From assembly GCF_014874095.1 (NCBI RefSeq), contig NZ_JADBEB010000001.1, positions 3,596,001 through 3,660,000 of the forward strand: DNA of 64,000 bases, in the 5' to 3' direction. Below the pieces are notes generated by a model. The model did not search any database, was not told the DNA's origin, and saw only the letters and a list, made by a program, of their open reading frames with translations. Numbering within the stretch: the first letter of the stretch is position 1; each line of letters opens with the position of its first letter. Source of the DNA: Plantactinospora soyae. GTDB taxonomy: Bacteria; Actinomycetota; Actinomycetes; Mycobacteriales; Micromonosporaceae. The position numbers and the translations under genes were made by a program. Below, one piece after another: positions 1 to 8,708 of this stretch.

Positions 1-814
1 CGGCCTCGCCGTGGCGGTCGGCGCGAGCAGTATCTCGGTGGTCCAGGCCACGGTGTCCGCCCTCTATCTGGTCGTGGTCCCGCCGTCGACCGACGCGCTC
101 GTGCCGAACCGGTTCGTCGACGCGCTCATCGGCGGGGGAGTGGCCCTGGCGGCGAGTCAGCTCCTCACCGCCCGGCAGCCGCTCGCCCCGCTGGTCGCCG
201 AGGCCCGCCAGACCTTCACCGCGCTGGCGGGCCTGCTGACCGAGGTCACCGAGGCGCTCGACCATCGGGACGAGGCGGCCGCGCTGGCCGCCCTGGACCG
301 GGCCCGGCAGCTCGATGCCGCGGTGGACCGGTTGCAGACGGCGGTCCTGGCCGCCGGCGAGGCACTGCGGCTGCACGTACGGCGGCGTCGGCACATCGGG
401 CGGGTACACGCGCTGCACGAGTCGAGCCGCCAGGTCGACTACGCGGTACGCAACGTGCGCGTCCTGGCTCGGGCCGGGGTGGCGCTGACCCGGCTGCCGG
501 TGGCCAGCCCGCCCGAACTGGTGGCCGCACTGCGTTCCCTCGCCGAGGGGGTACGCACCGCCGGTGAGGCACTGGCCGCCGACCTGACCGGCCAGGACGA
601 GGCGGCCGACCGGTACGCCGAGCAGACCGACGAGGCCGCCCTCGACGCCGTACGCACCGCCGGTCGGCTGCTCACCCGGGAGCCGCCACTGCCGATCATC
701 ATGATCGTCGGTCAGATCCGGGCGACCGCCATCGACCTGCTCCGAGGGGTGGACGCGGACGACGTGGCCGTGCTGAGCCGGGTCGACGAGGCGCTCGGAC
801 TACCGCCACTGTGA
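1..814 (+). CDS. FUSC/aromatic acid exporter-type membrane protein, C-terminal part (partial)
   Basis: The reading frame is open from the first bases of the window, so the 5' end lies outside; the GTG at 11 is only the first in-window start codon and probably not the real one. The visible part opens with a hydrophobic, membrane-like stretch, then a second short hydrophobic segment (about residues 40-55 from the GTG), followed by about 200 residues of Ala/Leu/Glu/Arg-rich helical sequence. That layout (membrane domain, then long cytosolic helical domain) is typical of the C-terminal half of FUSC/aromatic acid exporter family proteins in actinomycetes. These export small aromatic acids or related compounds. 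The substrate cannot be read from sequence. It is convergent with the phosphatase gene on the other strand, 24 bases away. Confidence 0.6.
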   Translation, partial: GLAVAVGASSISVVQATVSALYLVVVPPSTDALVPNRFVDALIGGGVALAASQLLTARQPLAPLVAEARQTFTALAGLLTEVTEALDHRDEAAALAALDRARQLDAAVDRLQTAVLAAGEALRLHVRRRRHIGRVHALHESSRQVDYAVRNVRVLARAGVALTRLPVASPPELVAALRSLAEGVRTAGEALAADLTGQDEAADRYAEQTDEAALDAVRTAGRLLTREPPLPIIMIVGQIRATAIDLLRGVDADDVAVLSRVDEALGLPPL

Positions 815-838
815 GCGGCGGGCAACGGCGTTCTCCGG

Positions 839-2053
839 TCAGGCGGCGGCGCGGCGGCGGATCGTCAGCAGGGCCACGTCGTCGGCGGGTTGGTCGACGC
901 CGAGCGTGGACATGATGGTCGCGCACACCGTTTCGGCCGGCCCGGGCCGGATGGCGGCGCGCAGTCGGTCGAAACCGACGTCGATCAGTTCGTCGCGCCG
1001 TTCGATGAGCCCGTCGGTGTAACAGACCAGGACGGCGCCGTCCGGAAACTCGACGTCGGTGCTGCGGCGCTGCTTCGGCCGCCCGACCCCCAGCGGCAGG
1101 TCGACGGGGAGGACCGGGGCGTCGACGCCGTGGTCGGGCCGGGCGAGCATCGGAGGCAGGTGCCCGGCCAGGGAGATCCGGATCCGCTCCCGGTCCGGAC
1201 TGATCATGGCGTAGAGGACGGTGGCCAGGTTGCCCGCCTCGAAGTGCTGGACCTTCTGGTCGAGCCGGGTCAGGGCGTCGGCGGGATCGTCGCACTCCAG
1301 CGAGTAGGCCCGCAGGGCGCTGCGGAGCCGCCCCATCACCACGGCCGCGCGCAGGCCGTGCCCGGAGACGTCGCCGACCACTATGCCGAGCCATCCGCTG
1401 GGAAGGGTGAAGACGTCGTACCAGTCGCCGCCGATCCCGGTCTGCTGGCCGGGGAGGTACCTCGCGGCCATGTCGACGCCGCCCACCTCCGGCAGTCGGG
1501 TCGGCAGCAGGCTCCGTTGCAGGGCGAGCGCGGCCGTCCGGTCGATCGTGCCGAGTCGGACCTGGCTGGCCATGCTCGCGCGATCGGCGACCAGCTGGAG
1601 CAGCCGGACGTCGTCCGGGGTGAAGCGACGCGTGGTGAGGCTGCCGACGTGCAGGACGCCGACCAGGTCGCTGCCGGCGAACATCGGTACGCCGAGCAAG
1701 GACTGGATGCCCTTGTCGTGCAGGATCGGGTTGACCACCTCGGCGGGGGTGACCTGGTCGATGATCAGCGGCTGCCGGTCCTGGGCGATACGTCCGGCGA
1801 AGCCACGACCGACGGAGATCCGGAAGCCCTGCCGGACCTCCTCCTCGAGACCCTTCGCGGCGGTCGCCACGAGTTGCTGGGCGTGCTGATCGAGCAGCAG
1901 GATCGCCGCCGTGTCGACCTGGAGCAGTTCGCGGACCCGACCGAGCAACTCGTCGAACAGGTCGTCCACGTCGAGCCGGGACAGCGCCGAGTCGGTTACC
2001 GCCTCGATCCGACGTAGCCGCTCGTCGGCTCCGGAGTCGTCTGCCTCGATCAC
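839..2053 (-). CDS. GAF domain plus SpoIIE-type PP2C serine/threonine phosphatase
   Basis: 404 residues. An N-terminal GAF sensor domain (about residues 25-175, containing GVPMFAGSDLVGVLHVGS) is followed by a SpoIIE-type PP2C catalytic domain (about 185-400). The metal-binding motifs are intact: GIGGDWYDVF, VVGDVSGHG and the C-terminal QPADDVALL. Such proteins dephosphorylate anti-sigma-factor antagonists in partner-switching cascades and respond to ligand or redox signals through the GAF domain. There is no adjacent RsbV/RsbW gene, so the target is presumably encoded elsewhere. No transmembrane segment is visible, so it should be cytosolic. The call is firm; the signal and target are unknown. 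Confidence 0.9.
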   Translation of the reverse strand: MIEADDSGADERLRRIEAVTDSALSRLDVDDLFDELLGRVRELLQVDTAAILLLDQHAQQLVATAAKGLEEEVRQGFRISVGRGFAGRIAQDRQPLIIDQVTPAEVVNPILHDKGIQSLLGVPMFAGSDLVGVLHVGSLTTRRFTPDDVRLLQLVADRASMASQVRLGTIDRTAALALQRSLLPTRLPEVGGVDMAARYLPGQQTGIGGDWYDVFTLPSGWLGIVVGDVSGHGLRAAVVMGRLRSALRAYSLECDDPADALTRLDQKVQHFEAGNLATVLYAMISPDRERIRISLAGHLPPMLARPDHGVDAPVLPVDLPLGVGRPKQRRSTDVEFPDGAVLVCYTDGLIERRDELIDVGFDRLRAAIRPGPAETVCATIMSTLGVDQPADDVALLTIRRRAAA

Positions 2054-2359
2054 GGGGTGAAGCCTAGCCCTCGGCGTGCCGGCGAGCGCCGATCGAGGGA
2101 CGGTGGAGGGCCCCGGTGCGTCGGCTCGCCGCCCCTGCGTCGGCGCCGGTTTCGGAGATCACCAGTTCGTGCCACAAGCTCCCGGAGTGTCGGTCGTGGC
2201 ATTGATCGGTCCGTAGGTTCGGATCTGTCGCACGGACCGACCGGAACTGATCCTGGTCGGCACCGGGCGGAAGATCCGACCCGGCCAGCCTGGCCGGACG
2301 GCCCGCATCCGGCAGCGGCCGGGTGCGGTGGTCGGTGGTCGAACGAGGAGGAAAGATTC
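2054..2359. other. Gene-free stretch upstream of the lipoprotein gene
   Basis: About 300 bases between the divergent phosphatase start and the lipoprotein start. The plus frame is open across it but has no start with a ribosome binding site before the GTG at 2360, and its translation is Arg/Pro/Ser-rich noise. It must hold the promoters of both neighbours; I could not identify convincing -35/-10 boxes. A strong Shine-Dalgarno sequence (GAGGAGGAAAG, 2345-2355) lies at its right end. Confidence 0.5.
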
Positions 2360-2959
2360 GTGGGTTTCCGTAGGACAACCGTGGTCGGCGCGCTGGCGCT
2401 GGCCATGACGCTGCCGCTGCTGGGATGTGACGCCTTCGGGGGGGCCGAGCCGACGGCGACGGAGCCGACCGGCTCCGCGGGCGCCGCCGGGGCGGCACCG
2501 GCCGGGCCGGACGACCTGGGCGAGGTCATCGCGGCCCGGGACGTCCAGGTCAGCGAGAACGGCAACGTCATCCCGATCCGGGTCGAGCTGCACCAGCTCC
2601 GCCGGAAGGACGGCTTCGTGACCGTGAACCTGCGGGTGACCAACACCGGCACCAAGGGCGCCGGGTACCGCTGGCAGATCGCGGACGAGTTCGCCGGCGA
2701 CATCCCGGGGCACACCCTGGCCGGCGTCTCGCTGGTGGACCGGAAGAACCGGAAGCAGTACCTGGTGGCCCGGACCGCCGGTGCGGGCGCCAAGGACCAG
2801 GACCGCTATCTCGCCTCCCTACAACTGGCGAACGTGTTCGTCCAGCCGGGGCAGTCGGTCAACCTGTACGCCTCGTTCGGCGCCCCGCCCGACGACGTCC
2901 AGGCGGTCGACGTCGTCGTTCCGAACGTCCCGGTCTTTGCCAATGTCCCGCTCAGCTGA
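2360..2959 (+). CDS. Secreted lipoprotein of unknown function
   Basis: 199 residues. The GTG at 2360 is chosen because it follows GAGGAGGAAAG at a good distance and gives a lipoprotein signal peptide: basic GFRRTT, hydrophobic core, lipobox LLGC with the lipidated Cys near residue 23. A Thr/Ala/Gly/Pro-rich linker follows, then a roughly 145-residue globular part with alternating beta-type patterns (VRVELHQLRR, TVNLRVTNTG, QSVNLYASF) that resembles the immunoglobulin-like fold of DUF4352-type extracellular lipoproteins. Its stop overlaps the start of the OmpA-like gene by 17 bases, so the two are probably co-translated and may work together at the cell surface. No enzymatic motif is seen. Confidence 0.75.
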   Translation: MGFRRTTVVGALALAMTLPLLGCDAFGGAEPTATEPTGSAGAAGAAPAGPDDLGEVIAARDVQVSENGNVIPIRVELHQLRRKDGFVTVNLRVTNTGTKGAGYRWQIADEFAGDIPGHTLAGVSLVDRKNRKQYLVARTAGAGAKDQDRYLASLQLANVFVQPGQSVNLYASFGAPPDDVQAVDVVVPNVPVFANVPLS

Positions 2960-3560
2960 CCGGCGACCGGTGCTGCTCGGTCTCCTGCTGGCCGGCTGCG
3001 TGCTCCTCACCGAGCCGGCGGTCGCCTGGGCCGAGCCGACCGCACCGGCGCCCGGAACCACGATCGTTCCCGGTGCACAGGTGGCCCCCGGAGAGCAGGT
3101 GACCGCACCGGTCGTGGACCTCGAAACGCCCGTCCGGGAGATCTTCCTGGAGACCGGGGATCTGGAGGGGGTGGCCCGGGAGGCCGAGTCCAGCGACCGG
3201 ATCGAGTTGGTGCTCGCCGCCGACGTGCTCTTCGCGTTCGGTAAGGCCGACCTGTCGCCGGCCGCCAAGGTGCGGCTCGCCGAGGTTGCCGAGCGGCTCC
3301 GCGTACAGGCCCGGGGAACGGTGCGGATCGACGGCCACACCGACGCCATCGGCAGCGACGCGTCGAACCTCGCGCTGTCCCGGCGTCGTGCCGAGGCGGT
3401 CCGGGACGCGCTGCGGGGATCGCTGTCCGGGACGTCGCTGGCCTTCGAGGTCACCGGCTTCGGCGAGAGCCGCCCGGTGGCGACCGAGTTGAAGAACGGT
3501 CGGGACAATCCGGCGGGACGGGCCCGGAACCGCCGGGTCGAGATCCGCTTCGACAAGTGA
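2943..3560 (+). CDS. OmpA/MotB-family C-terminal domain protein, secreted
   Basis: 205 residues from the ATG at 2943, which lies inside the preceding lipoprotein gene. An N-terminal signal peptide (about residues 1-30, ending AVAWAEP) is followed by a Pro/Gly/Val-rich linker. A complete OmpA-like domain then follows (about 95-205) with the peptidoglycan-binding signature: VLFAFGKADLSP, IDGHTDAIGSDASN, LSRRRAEAV, FGESRPV and a final NRRVEIRF. This fold binds meso-DAP peptidoglycan non-covalently. In a Gram-positive it would tether the protein, and probably its overlapping lipoprotein partner, between membrane and wall. Confidence 0.88.
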   Translation: MSRSADRRPVLLGLLLAGCVLLTEPAVAWAEPTAPAPGTTIVPGAQVAPGEQVTAPVVDLETPVREIFLETGDLEGVAREAESSDRIELVLAADVLFAFGKADLSPAAKVRLAEVAERLRVQARGTVRIDGHTDAIGSDASNLALSRRRAEAVRDALRGSLSGTSLAFEVTGFGESRPVATELKNGRDNPAGRARNRRVEIRFDK

Positions 3561-3672
3561 CGGACCGCCGGGCGGGGGCCCGGTCGGCGAACGGTCCGCG
3601 TCCGCCGGGACACTAAACTCGGCGGGCGCGAACCGGTGGCCCGCTCCTGATCAGCCGTTCGAGGAGATGTAG

Positions 3673-4005
3673 ATGATCTTTATCACCGCGAAGTTCCGAG
3701 TGCTGCCGGAGTACGCCGACCGGTGGCCCGAGATCGCCGACGAGTTCACCCGGGCGACTCGCGGTGAACCCGGCTGCCTCTGGTTCGACTGGTCCCGCAG
3801 CCTCGACGACCCCACCGAGTACGTTCTGGTCGAGGCCTTCCGTGACGGCGACGCCGGTGCGGCACACGTCCAGTCGGCGCACTTCCGGCAGGCACGGCAG
3901 ACCCTGCCGCCGTACCTGGCCGAGACGCCCCGGATCGTCAACGCGACGGTTCCGCAGGACGACTGGTCGCTCCTCGGCGAGCTGGCCGTACCCGAGCGGA
4001 GCTGA
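3673..4005 (+). CDS. Antibiotic biosynthesis monooxygenase (ABM) domain protein, putative quinol monooxygenase
   Basis: 110 residues covering one ABM ferredoxin-like domain. Family features visible: N-terminal strand IFITAKFRVLPEYAD, the TRGEPGCLWFDWSRSLDDPTEYVLVEAF core, and an HVQSAHFRQA segment corresponding to the usual H-x2-S/T-x-H-F motif. These small dimers act on quinols or aromatic substrates without a cofactor, or simply bind small ligands. The ATG at 3673 follows GAGGAG (3660-3665). Its substrate is not deducible and it stands alone as a transcription unit. Confidence 0.85.
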   Translation: MIFITAKFRVLPEYADRWPEIADEFTRATRGEPGCLWFDWSRSLDDPTEYVLVEAFRDGDAGAAHVQSAHFRQARQTLPPYLAETPRIVNATVPQDDWSLLGELAVPERS

Positions 4006-4050
4006 CTCCGCCCCGGCGGACTCCGACCGGCCGACAGCTCCCGCCCCGGT

Positions 4051-4085
4051 ACCGGGTGCAGGCGGCACGCCGCACCGCACCCGGT
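4051..4085. terminator. Hairpin between convergent genes
   Basis: Inverted repeat ACCGGGTGC (4051-4059) / GCACCCGGT (4077-4085), with a smaller GCGGC/GCCGC stem inside. It lies between the convergent monooxygenase and phosphoesterase genes and is probably a bidirectional terminator. There is no T-tract. Confidence 0.55.
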
Positions 4086-4116
4086 GACCGCTTCGGGTGG
4101 ACGTCGGGGGCGGACC

Positions 4117-5940
4117 TCAGCGCCCGGAGACCGGCGTCGCCCGATCCAGCGTCGGCGGGCGCACCGGCGACATCTTCTCCAGGTACCGCCAGAGCGCGTC
4201 ACCGCCGTTGTAGAGGCTGCGGTCCTGCCGCTCCGCCTCGAACAGGGCCGTGAAGCCGGGGGTGGCGTTCTTGGCGAAGAAGTTGTTCGCCAGCGTCGCG
4301 ATCCGGTACGTCGCCTGCGGCCTGACCGGCCGGTTGCCGATCCGGAGGCTGCCCGCGACGACCCGCTCGCCGACCGGCCTGGTGACGTCGTAGCGGTACC
4401 GGACGTTGCCCGAGACGGCCACCGGCCGGTACGTCACGGTCCCGTCGGCCGCCTGCTGCCACTGGCTCTCCAGCAGCTCGTCGAGCCGCTCACCGGTCAC
4501 GTCGCCGCGGACCAGCCCCACCCCGATGCCGCTGTCGTAGACGGTGCCGAGAGCGAGTTCACCGAAGAGGACCCGACCGGGGGCGTCGGCCGGGTTGGCC
4601 GGGTCGGCGGCGTACGTGATGTCCCGGCGCAGGATGCCCGGCATCGCGACCGCGAGATCGGCCCGCCCGTCCCGGTTGGCGGCCCAGAGGAACGCGTCGG
4701 CGGTCGCGTTGTACATCGTCGACTCGCCGCCCTCGACCGCCGAGCGGGTCAGGTCGGCGGTGACCCGTGCGACCGGGGCGTTCGACCGCTTCGCCAACTG
4801 CCCGCGCCAGTAGTCCGCGATCCGCAGGGTTTCCGGATCGGGCGTCACGTCCTGGGTGTTCGGGTGGTTGACCGAGGTCGTCCGGTCCCGCAGCACCTCG
4901 CCGGTGACCGGGTCCAGCCGCAGGTTGATCTCGTTGATCAGTCGGCCGTGGTTGGCCGCCTCGACCACCGGCCGCGGGTTGCCCGCCGGATCGGGCAGCA
5001 TGCAGTTCACCAGCGCGTGCCAGTGCCCGGTGACGATCGCGTCGACGTCCGGGGTGATGCGCCGGTTGAACTCCTCCGCCGGCCCGAACGGGTCGACGCA
5101 CTCGTCGTAGCCCGCACCGGACTGCTGCGAGAAGCCCTCGTGCACGACCGCCACGATGGCCCGTACGCCCTGGCGCCGGAGGATCGCCGCGTACCGGTTG
5201 ACGGTGTCGGCCTCGTCGAGGAAGTCGACGCCCTTCGGCGTGTAGGACATCTGCTCCTCGGAGAGGAGCTTGGTGGTCGCGTGCACGAAGCCCACCGGAA
5301 GCCGGCCGCCGCGCCCGTTGTCGACGTACTCGACGTGGTACGGCGGCTGAAGCGGCTTGGCGGTGCGGTCGTCGACCAGGCTGCCGGAGTAGTAGTCGAA
5401 GTCGGCGCCGTGGAACCTGCGGCCGGTCGAGTCCCGGAAGCACAGGTCGTCGTCGGGGCGGCCCTGGCAGGTGCCGTCGGTCATGTGCCGCAGGAACTCC
5501 TGGCCCCGGTCCATCTCGTGGTTGCCGACGGTGGAGAAGTCCAGGCCGATCGAGTTCAGGTACTCGACGGTCGGCTCGTTCCAGAACCATCCCGTCTCGT
5601 TCGGCCAGCCCGTGAAGTCGTCGCCGGCCGAGAAGAGGATCGAGTTGCGCTGGCCGGCGCGGAGCTGCTTGAGGTGGGTGGTCAGGTAGGCGCCGCCGCC
5701 GACCTGCTGGCCGGGTTCCCCGGCGCGCGCTCCGGGCACCGTGGTGGTGTAGTCGCCGAAGTAGCCGTGCAGGTCCGTGATGGAGACGAGTTGTACCGGT
5801 ACCGGCGCGGCCGGTGTGGCGGCGGCCGGCGAGGGTGCCGCGCCGGCCAGGACCAGGCCGGCGGCCATCGTCCCGACCAGGGCGGATCGTCCCCGGCGGA
5901 GGATCGGTCCGGGGCGGAACAGTCGGGCGGTGTCACGCAT
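4117..5940 (-). CDS. Secreted 5'-nucleotidase / metallophosphoesterase
   Basis: 607 residues. The signal peptide occupies about 1-42 (basic RRGRSALVG, hydrophobic core, APSPAAA). A calcineurin-like metallophosphatase domain follows, with the dinuclear metal motifs ITDLHGYFGDY (start of domain), FSAGDDFTG, VGNHEMDRG, VVHEG and VTGHWHALVN. The C-terminal half is a 5'-nucleotidase C domain (about 370-570: MYNATADAFLWAANRDGRADLAV, then LDELLESQW and an NFFA segment). The usual GD-DD at the second motif reads GDDFTG, as in the UshA family. It should hydrolyse extracellular nucleotides to nucleosides and phosphate. It is a single gene, convergent with the monooxygenase. Confidence 0.92.
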   Translation of the reverse strand: MRDTARLFRPGPILRRGRSALVGTMAAGLVLAGAAPSPAAATPAAPVPVQLVSITDLHGYFGDYTTTVPGARAGEPGQQVGGGAYLTTHLKQLRAGQRNSILFSAGDDFTGWPNETGWFWNEPTVEYLNSIGLDFSTVGNHEMDRGQEFLRHMTDGTCQGRPDDDLCFRDSTGRRFHGADFDYYSGSLVDDRTAKPLQPPYHVEYVDNGRGGRLPVGFVHATTKLLSEEQMSYTPKGVDFLDEADTVNRYAAILRRQGVRAIVAVVHEGFSQQSGAGYDECVDPFGPAEEFNRRITPDVDAIVTGHWHALVNCMLPDPAGNPRPVVEAANHGRLINEINLRLDPVTGEVLRDRTTSVNHPNTQDVTPDPETLRIADYWRGQLAKRSNAPVARVTADLTRSAVEGGESTMYNATADAFLWAANRDGRADLAVAMPGILRRDITYAADPANPADAPGRVLFGELALGTVYDSGIGVGLVRGDVTGERLDELLESQWQQAADGTVTYRPVAVSGNVRYRYDVTRPVGERVVAGSLRIGNRPVRPQATYRIATLANNFFAKNATPGFTALFEAERQDRSLYNGGDALWRYLEKMSPVRPPTLDRATPVSGR

Positions 5941-6221
5941 GTACGGGGCTCCCAGGGCTGTTCGGGTACGGAATAGTTCCGGGAGTCTCGCCGTAGTGGA
6001 TCAACAGTGGCTGAACTGCGGAGGTGGCCGACCTGACCGTGGGCTGACCGGTTGCGACCGCGCGTGCCGGAATCGGGTCCAGCCGGCGGGCAGCCGGACC
6101 GACCCGACCGGTGTAGTCCGGCCGCCGAACCGGCCCGGTCGCCCGGACACCCCGGTTAGGGTGGGCGGAAGACGGGGCGGATCGGATCAGTTGGGGCAAT
6201 CCCGGAGGAGCACCGGAGATC

Positions 6222-7094
6222 ATGAAGCTCGGCCTACAGATTCCGAACCTGACCTGGCCGAACGGGCCGGCAGGGCTCGGGCGTGACCTCGCCGCGGTCG
6301 CCCGTACCGCCGATCGGGCGGGGTTCGACTACATCGCCCTGATGGACCACTTCTTCCAGATCCAGACCGTCGGTCCGCCGGAGGCGGAGATGCCGGAGGC
6401 GTACACCACGCTCGCCTTCCTCGCCGGGCACACGGAGCGGGCCACCCTGCTGACGCTGATCAGCGGGGTACACCACCGGGCACCGGGCCTGCTCGCGAAG
6501 ATCGTGACAACGCTGGACGTGCTCTCCGGCGGTCGCGCGATGCTCGGGATCGGGGCCGGCTGGAACGAGGAGGAGTCTCGCGGTCTCGGCATTCCCTTCC
6601 CGCCCATCGCCGAGCGCTTCGAGCTGCTCGAAGAGACGCTGCGGTACCTGCTCCAGATGTGGTCCGACGACGACGGACCGTTCTCCGGCCGACACGTCCA
6701 GGCCGACCGTCTGCTCAACTCGCCCCAGCCGCTGACCCGGCCCCATCCGCCGATCATGATCGGCGGGGGTGGGGAGAAGAAGACGCTGCGGCTGGTCGCG
6801 AAGTACGCGCAGGCGTGCAACCTGTTCAACACGCCCGAGCTGGAACGCAAGCTGGAGATACTCCGAGGGCACTGCGAGCGCGAAGGTCGGAACTACGACG
6901 AGATCACCAAGACCGTCTATCAGCTCATCGACATCGGCGACAACGGGGAGAAGACCGAGGCGCTGATCGACGAACTGCGCCGGTTGCACGGCCTCGGCTT
7001 CGACATGGCGATCGGCGCCGTACCGCAGCTGCCCCGGCTGGATGTCCTGGAGCGGATCGGCACCGACGTCATCCCGGTCGTCAAGGCCTTCTGA
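6222..7094 (+). CDS. LLM class F420-dependent oxidoreductase
   Basis: 290 residues forming a complete luciferase-like TIM barrel. Typical features: N-terminal KLGLQIPNLTW, ADRAGFDYIALMDHF, the strand LLTLISGVHHRAPGLLAKIVTTLDVLSGGRAMLGIGAGW read in blocks, and PPIMIGGGGEKKTLRLVAKYA near residue 180. These enzymes use coenzyme F420 (or FMN) for hydride transfer to small organic substrates. The ATG at 6222 follows GGAGGAGCACCGGAG. It probably stands alone; the natural substrate is unknown. Confidence 0.9.
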   Translation: MKLGLQIPNLTWPNGPAGLGRDLAAVARTADRAGFDYIALMDHFFQIQTVGPPEAEMPEAYTTLAFLAGHTERATLLTLISGVHHRAPGLLAKIVTTLDVLSGGRAMLGIGAGWNEEESRGLGIPFPPIAERFELLEETLRYLLQMWSDDDGPFSGRHVQADRLLNSPQPLTRPHPPIMIGGGGEKKTLRLVAKYAQACNLFNTPELERKLEILRGHCEREGRNYDEITKTVYQLIDIGDNGEKTEALIDELRRLHGLGFDMAIGAVPQLPRLDVLERIGTDVIPVVKAF

Positions 7095-7306
7095 CCGGCG
7101 TCGGGGCTCAGTGGGCGCCGCCACCGGAGGCTGACCCGGTCTCGGCGTCGGTGGTCGGTAGCGCGGTCCGGGCGACCAGGGCCGAGCCGACTACTATCGT
7201 GATCTCAGTGGCCTGTGGCTGGAACAGGCGCCCGACGTCCCAGTTCTCGGGTCGCCGGCCGTCCATCTCGTCGGGGCCCGACCATTTGATCGAGGAAGGG
7301 GCCCCG

Positions 7307-7801
7307 GTGGCGGCCATGGAACGCACTCTTGTCCTGCTCAAGCCCGATGCGGTCGCGCGCGGACTGACCGGACGGCTGGTACAGCGGTTCGAGGACGCCG
7401 GGCTCAAGATCGTCGGTGTCAAGATGCGGCACATGGACGCGGACTTCACCCGGCGGCACTACTTCGACCTGGAGGAGCGCTTCGGCAAGGACGTCTACGA
7501 CGCCACCGCCACGTACATGCAGCAGGGGCCGGTCGTGGCACTCCTGCTGGAAGGCGTCGAGGCGGTGGCGAACGTCCGCCGCATGATCGGACCGACCTTC
7601 CCGGCGCAGGCCGCCCCCGGCACCATCCGGGGCGACTTCGCGCACATGTCGAAGGCGTACGCCGAGACGACGGGCAAGGCCATCGCCAACCTGGTGCACG
7701 CCTCCGGCAGCGTCGACGAGGCGAAGTACGAGTCCGAGCTCTGGTTCGGCGACGACGAGCAGTTCAGCTACCAGACGCTCGCCGAGCGTTACGTCTTCTG
7801 A
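7307..7801 (+). CDS. ndk: Nucleoside-diphosphate kinase, divergent (candidate-phylum-like) subfamily
   Basis: 164 residues. The GTG at 7307 is preferred over the ATG at 7316 because GAGGAAGGGG lies at the right distance; both give the same domain. The core has the active-site Lys (LVLLKPDAVARG), the nucleotide-binding Args (NVRRMIGPT, GTIRGDF) and a histidine in NLVHASGS where the phospho-His of NDPKs sits. Unlike the short canonical enzyme, it has about ten extra residues between RGDF and NLVH (AHMSKAYAETTGKAIA), and ends in a longer YESELWF tail. That pattern recalls NDPKs of candidate-phylum bacteria. It transfers phosphate between NTPs and NDPs. Actinomycetes normally carry a canonical ndk elsewhere, so this may be a second copy. 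A hairpin follows the stop. Confidence 0.85.
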   Translation: MAAMERTLVLLKPDAVARGLTGRLVQRFEDAGLKIVGVKMRHMDADFTRRHYFDLEERFGKDVYDATATYMQQGPVVALLLEGVEAVANVRRMIGPTFPAQAAPGTIRGDFAHMSKAYAETTGKAIANLVHASGSVDEAKYESELWFGDDEQFSYQTLAERYVF

Positions 7802-7815
7802 CGGTTCGACCCGGA

Positions 7816-7845
7816 GCACCGGTTCCGCCCGGGCGGAACCGGTGC
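7816..7845 (+). terminator. Perfect 30-base palindrome after ndk
   Basis: GCACCGGTTCCGCCC immediately followed by its exact reverse complement, 14 bases after the ndk stop. It would fold into a strong hairpin with a tight loop and is the probable terminator of ndk. It also marks the left edge of the decayed SDR/tnpB patch. Confidence 0.75.
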
Positions 7846-7861
7846 CCCCCGGCACTTCCGA

Positions 7862-8680
7862 CCGCATGGTGCCACGCCCGGACCGACGGTGCTCCTGCGT
7901 ACCCGTCGGTCGCGCACATCGGTGCGACGGGGAGCGGGGCGGGCGATGGCGAGCGGTGGTGTCTCCGGGACGCGGAAGTTGGCTTCCGTCCGCGAGGCCG
8001 TCGGACTGTTCCGGGCCGAGAATGCCCGGCTGGACCTGCTCGTCAACAACGCCGGCGTGATGTGGCCGCCGTACGGACGCACCGAGGACGGGTTCGAGTT
8101 GCAGTTCGGGGTCAACCACCTCGGTCACTTCGCGCTGACCGGCCTACTCCTGGAACTGATGCTCCCGGTGCCGGGATCGCGGGTCGTGACGGTCAGCAGC
8201 AGCGTCCACAAGAGGGGCCGGATCCACTTCGACGACCTGCACGGCGTCACCGGGTACCGGCCGGCCAGGGCGTACGGACAGTCCAAACTGGCCAATCTGC
8301 TCTCCACCTTCGAACCCCAGCGTCGCCTGTCGGCGGCCACCGCGCCGACGATCGCGGTGGCCGCGCATCCCGGCGTGGTGCGTACCGACCTGGCGCGGCA
8401 CGCACCGGCGCCGATCCGGGAGCTGACGAACGGCCGGCTCACCCGGATGTCCGGGTGGCTGCTCCAGGAGCCGGCGATGGGCGCGCTGCCCACCGTCCGG
8501 GCGGCCGTCGATCCGGGTGCCACCGGCGGCGGTTACCACGGCCCGTCGGGATGGGCGGAGCTGGCCGGCGGCCCCGTACCCGTCGAGGCCCACCGGCGCG
8601 CCCACGACGTCGCGGCGCAGCGCCGCCTGTGGCAGGAATCCGAGCGGTTGACCGGTGTGCGCTACCGGAATGCGGGCTAG
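7862..8680 (+). pseudogene. Short-chain dehydrogenase/reductase, 5'-truncated
   Basis: The frame from about 7960 to 8680 is clearly an SDR of the retinol-dehydrogenase/protochlorophyllide-reductase-like type. It has [11 protein letters not shown], the [20 protein letters not shown] block, the catalytic VVTVSSS serine and [11 protein letters not shown] (Tyr-x3-Lys), and a normal C-terminus [13 protein letters not shown]. What is missing is the N-terminal beta-alpha-beta unit with TGxxxGIG, which binds NAD(P). In its place, about 7862-7960 reads as a degenerate remnant ([12 protein letters not shown]) directly against the terminator palindrome of ndk. Without the dinucleotide-binding motif the product should be inactive. 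A short protein from GTG 7889 is formally possible but no good ribosome binding site is seen. Confidence 0.75.
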
Positions 8681-8684
8681 TGCT

Positions 8685-8700
8685 CCGCCCTTCAGGGTGG
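8685..8700 (+). repeat. Left stem-loop of the tnpB element
   Basis: CCGCCC / GGGTGG stem with a TTCA loop, five bases after the SDR stop codon. It resembles the right-end hairpin at 9761-9779. It could be the original left-end palindrome, or a right-end copy brought next to tnpB by a deletion. Confidence 0.5.
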
Positions 8701-8708
8701 GGGTGAAG

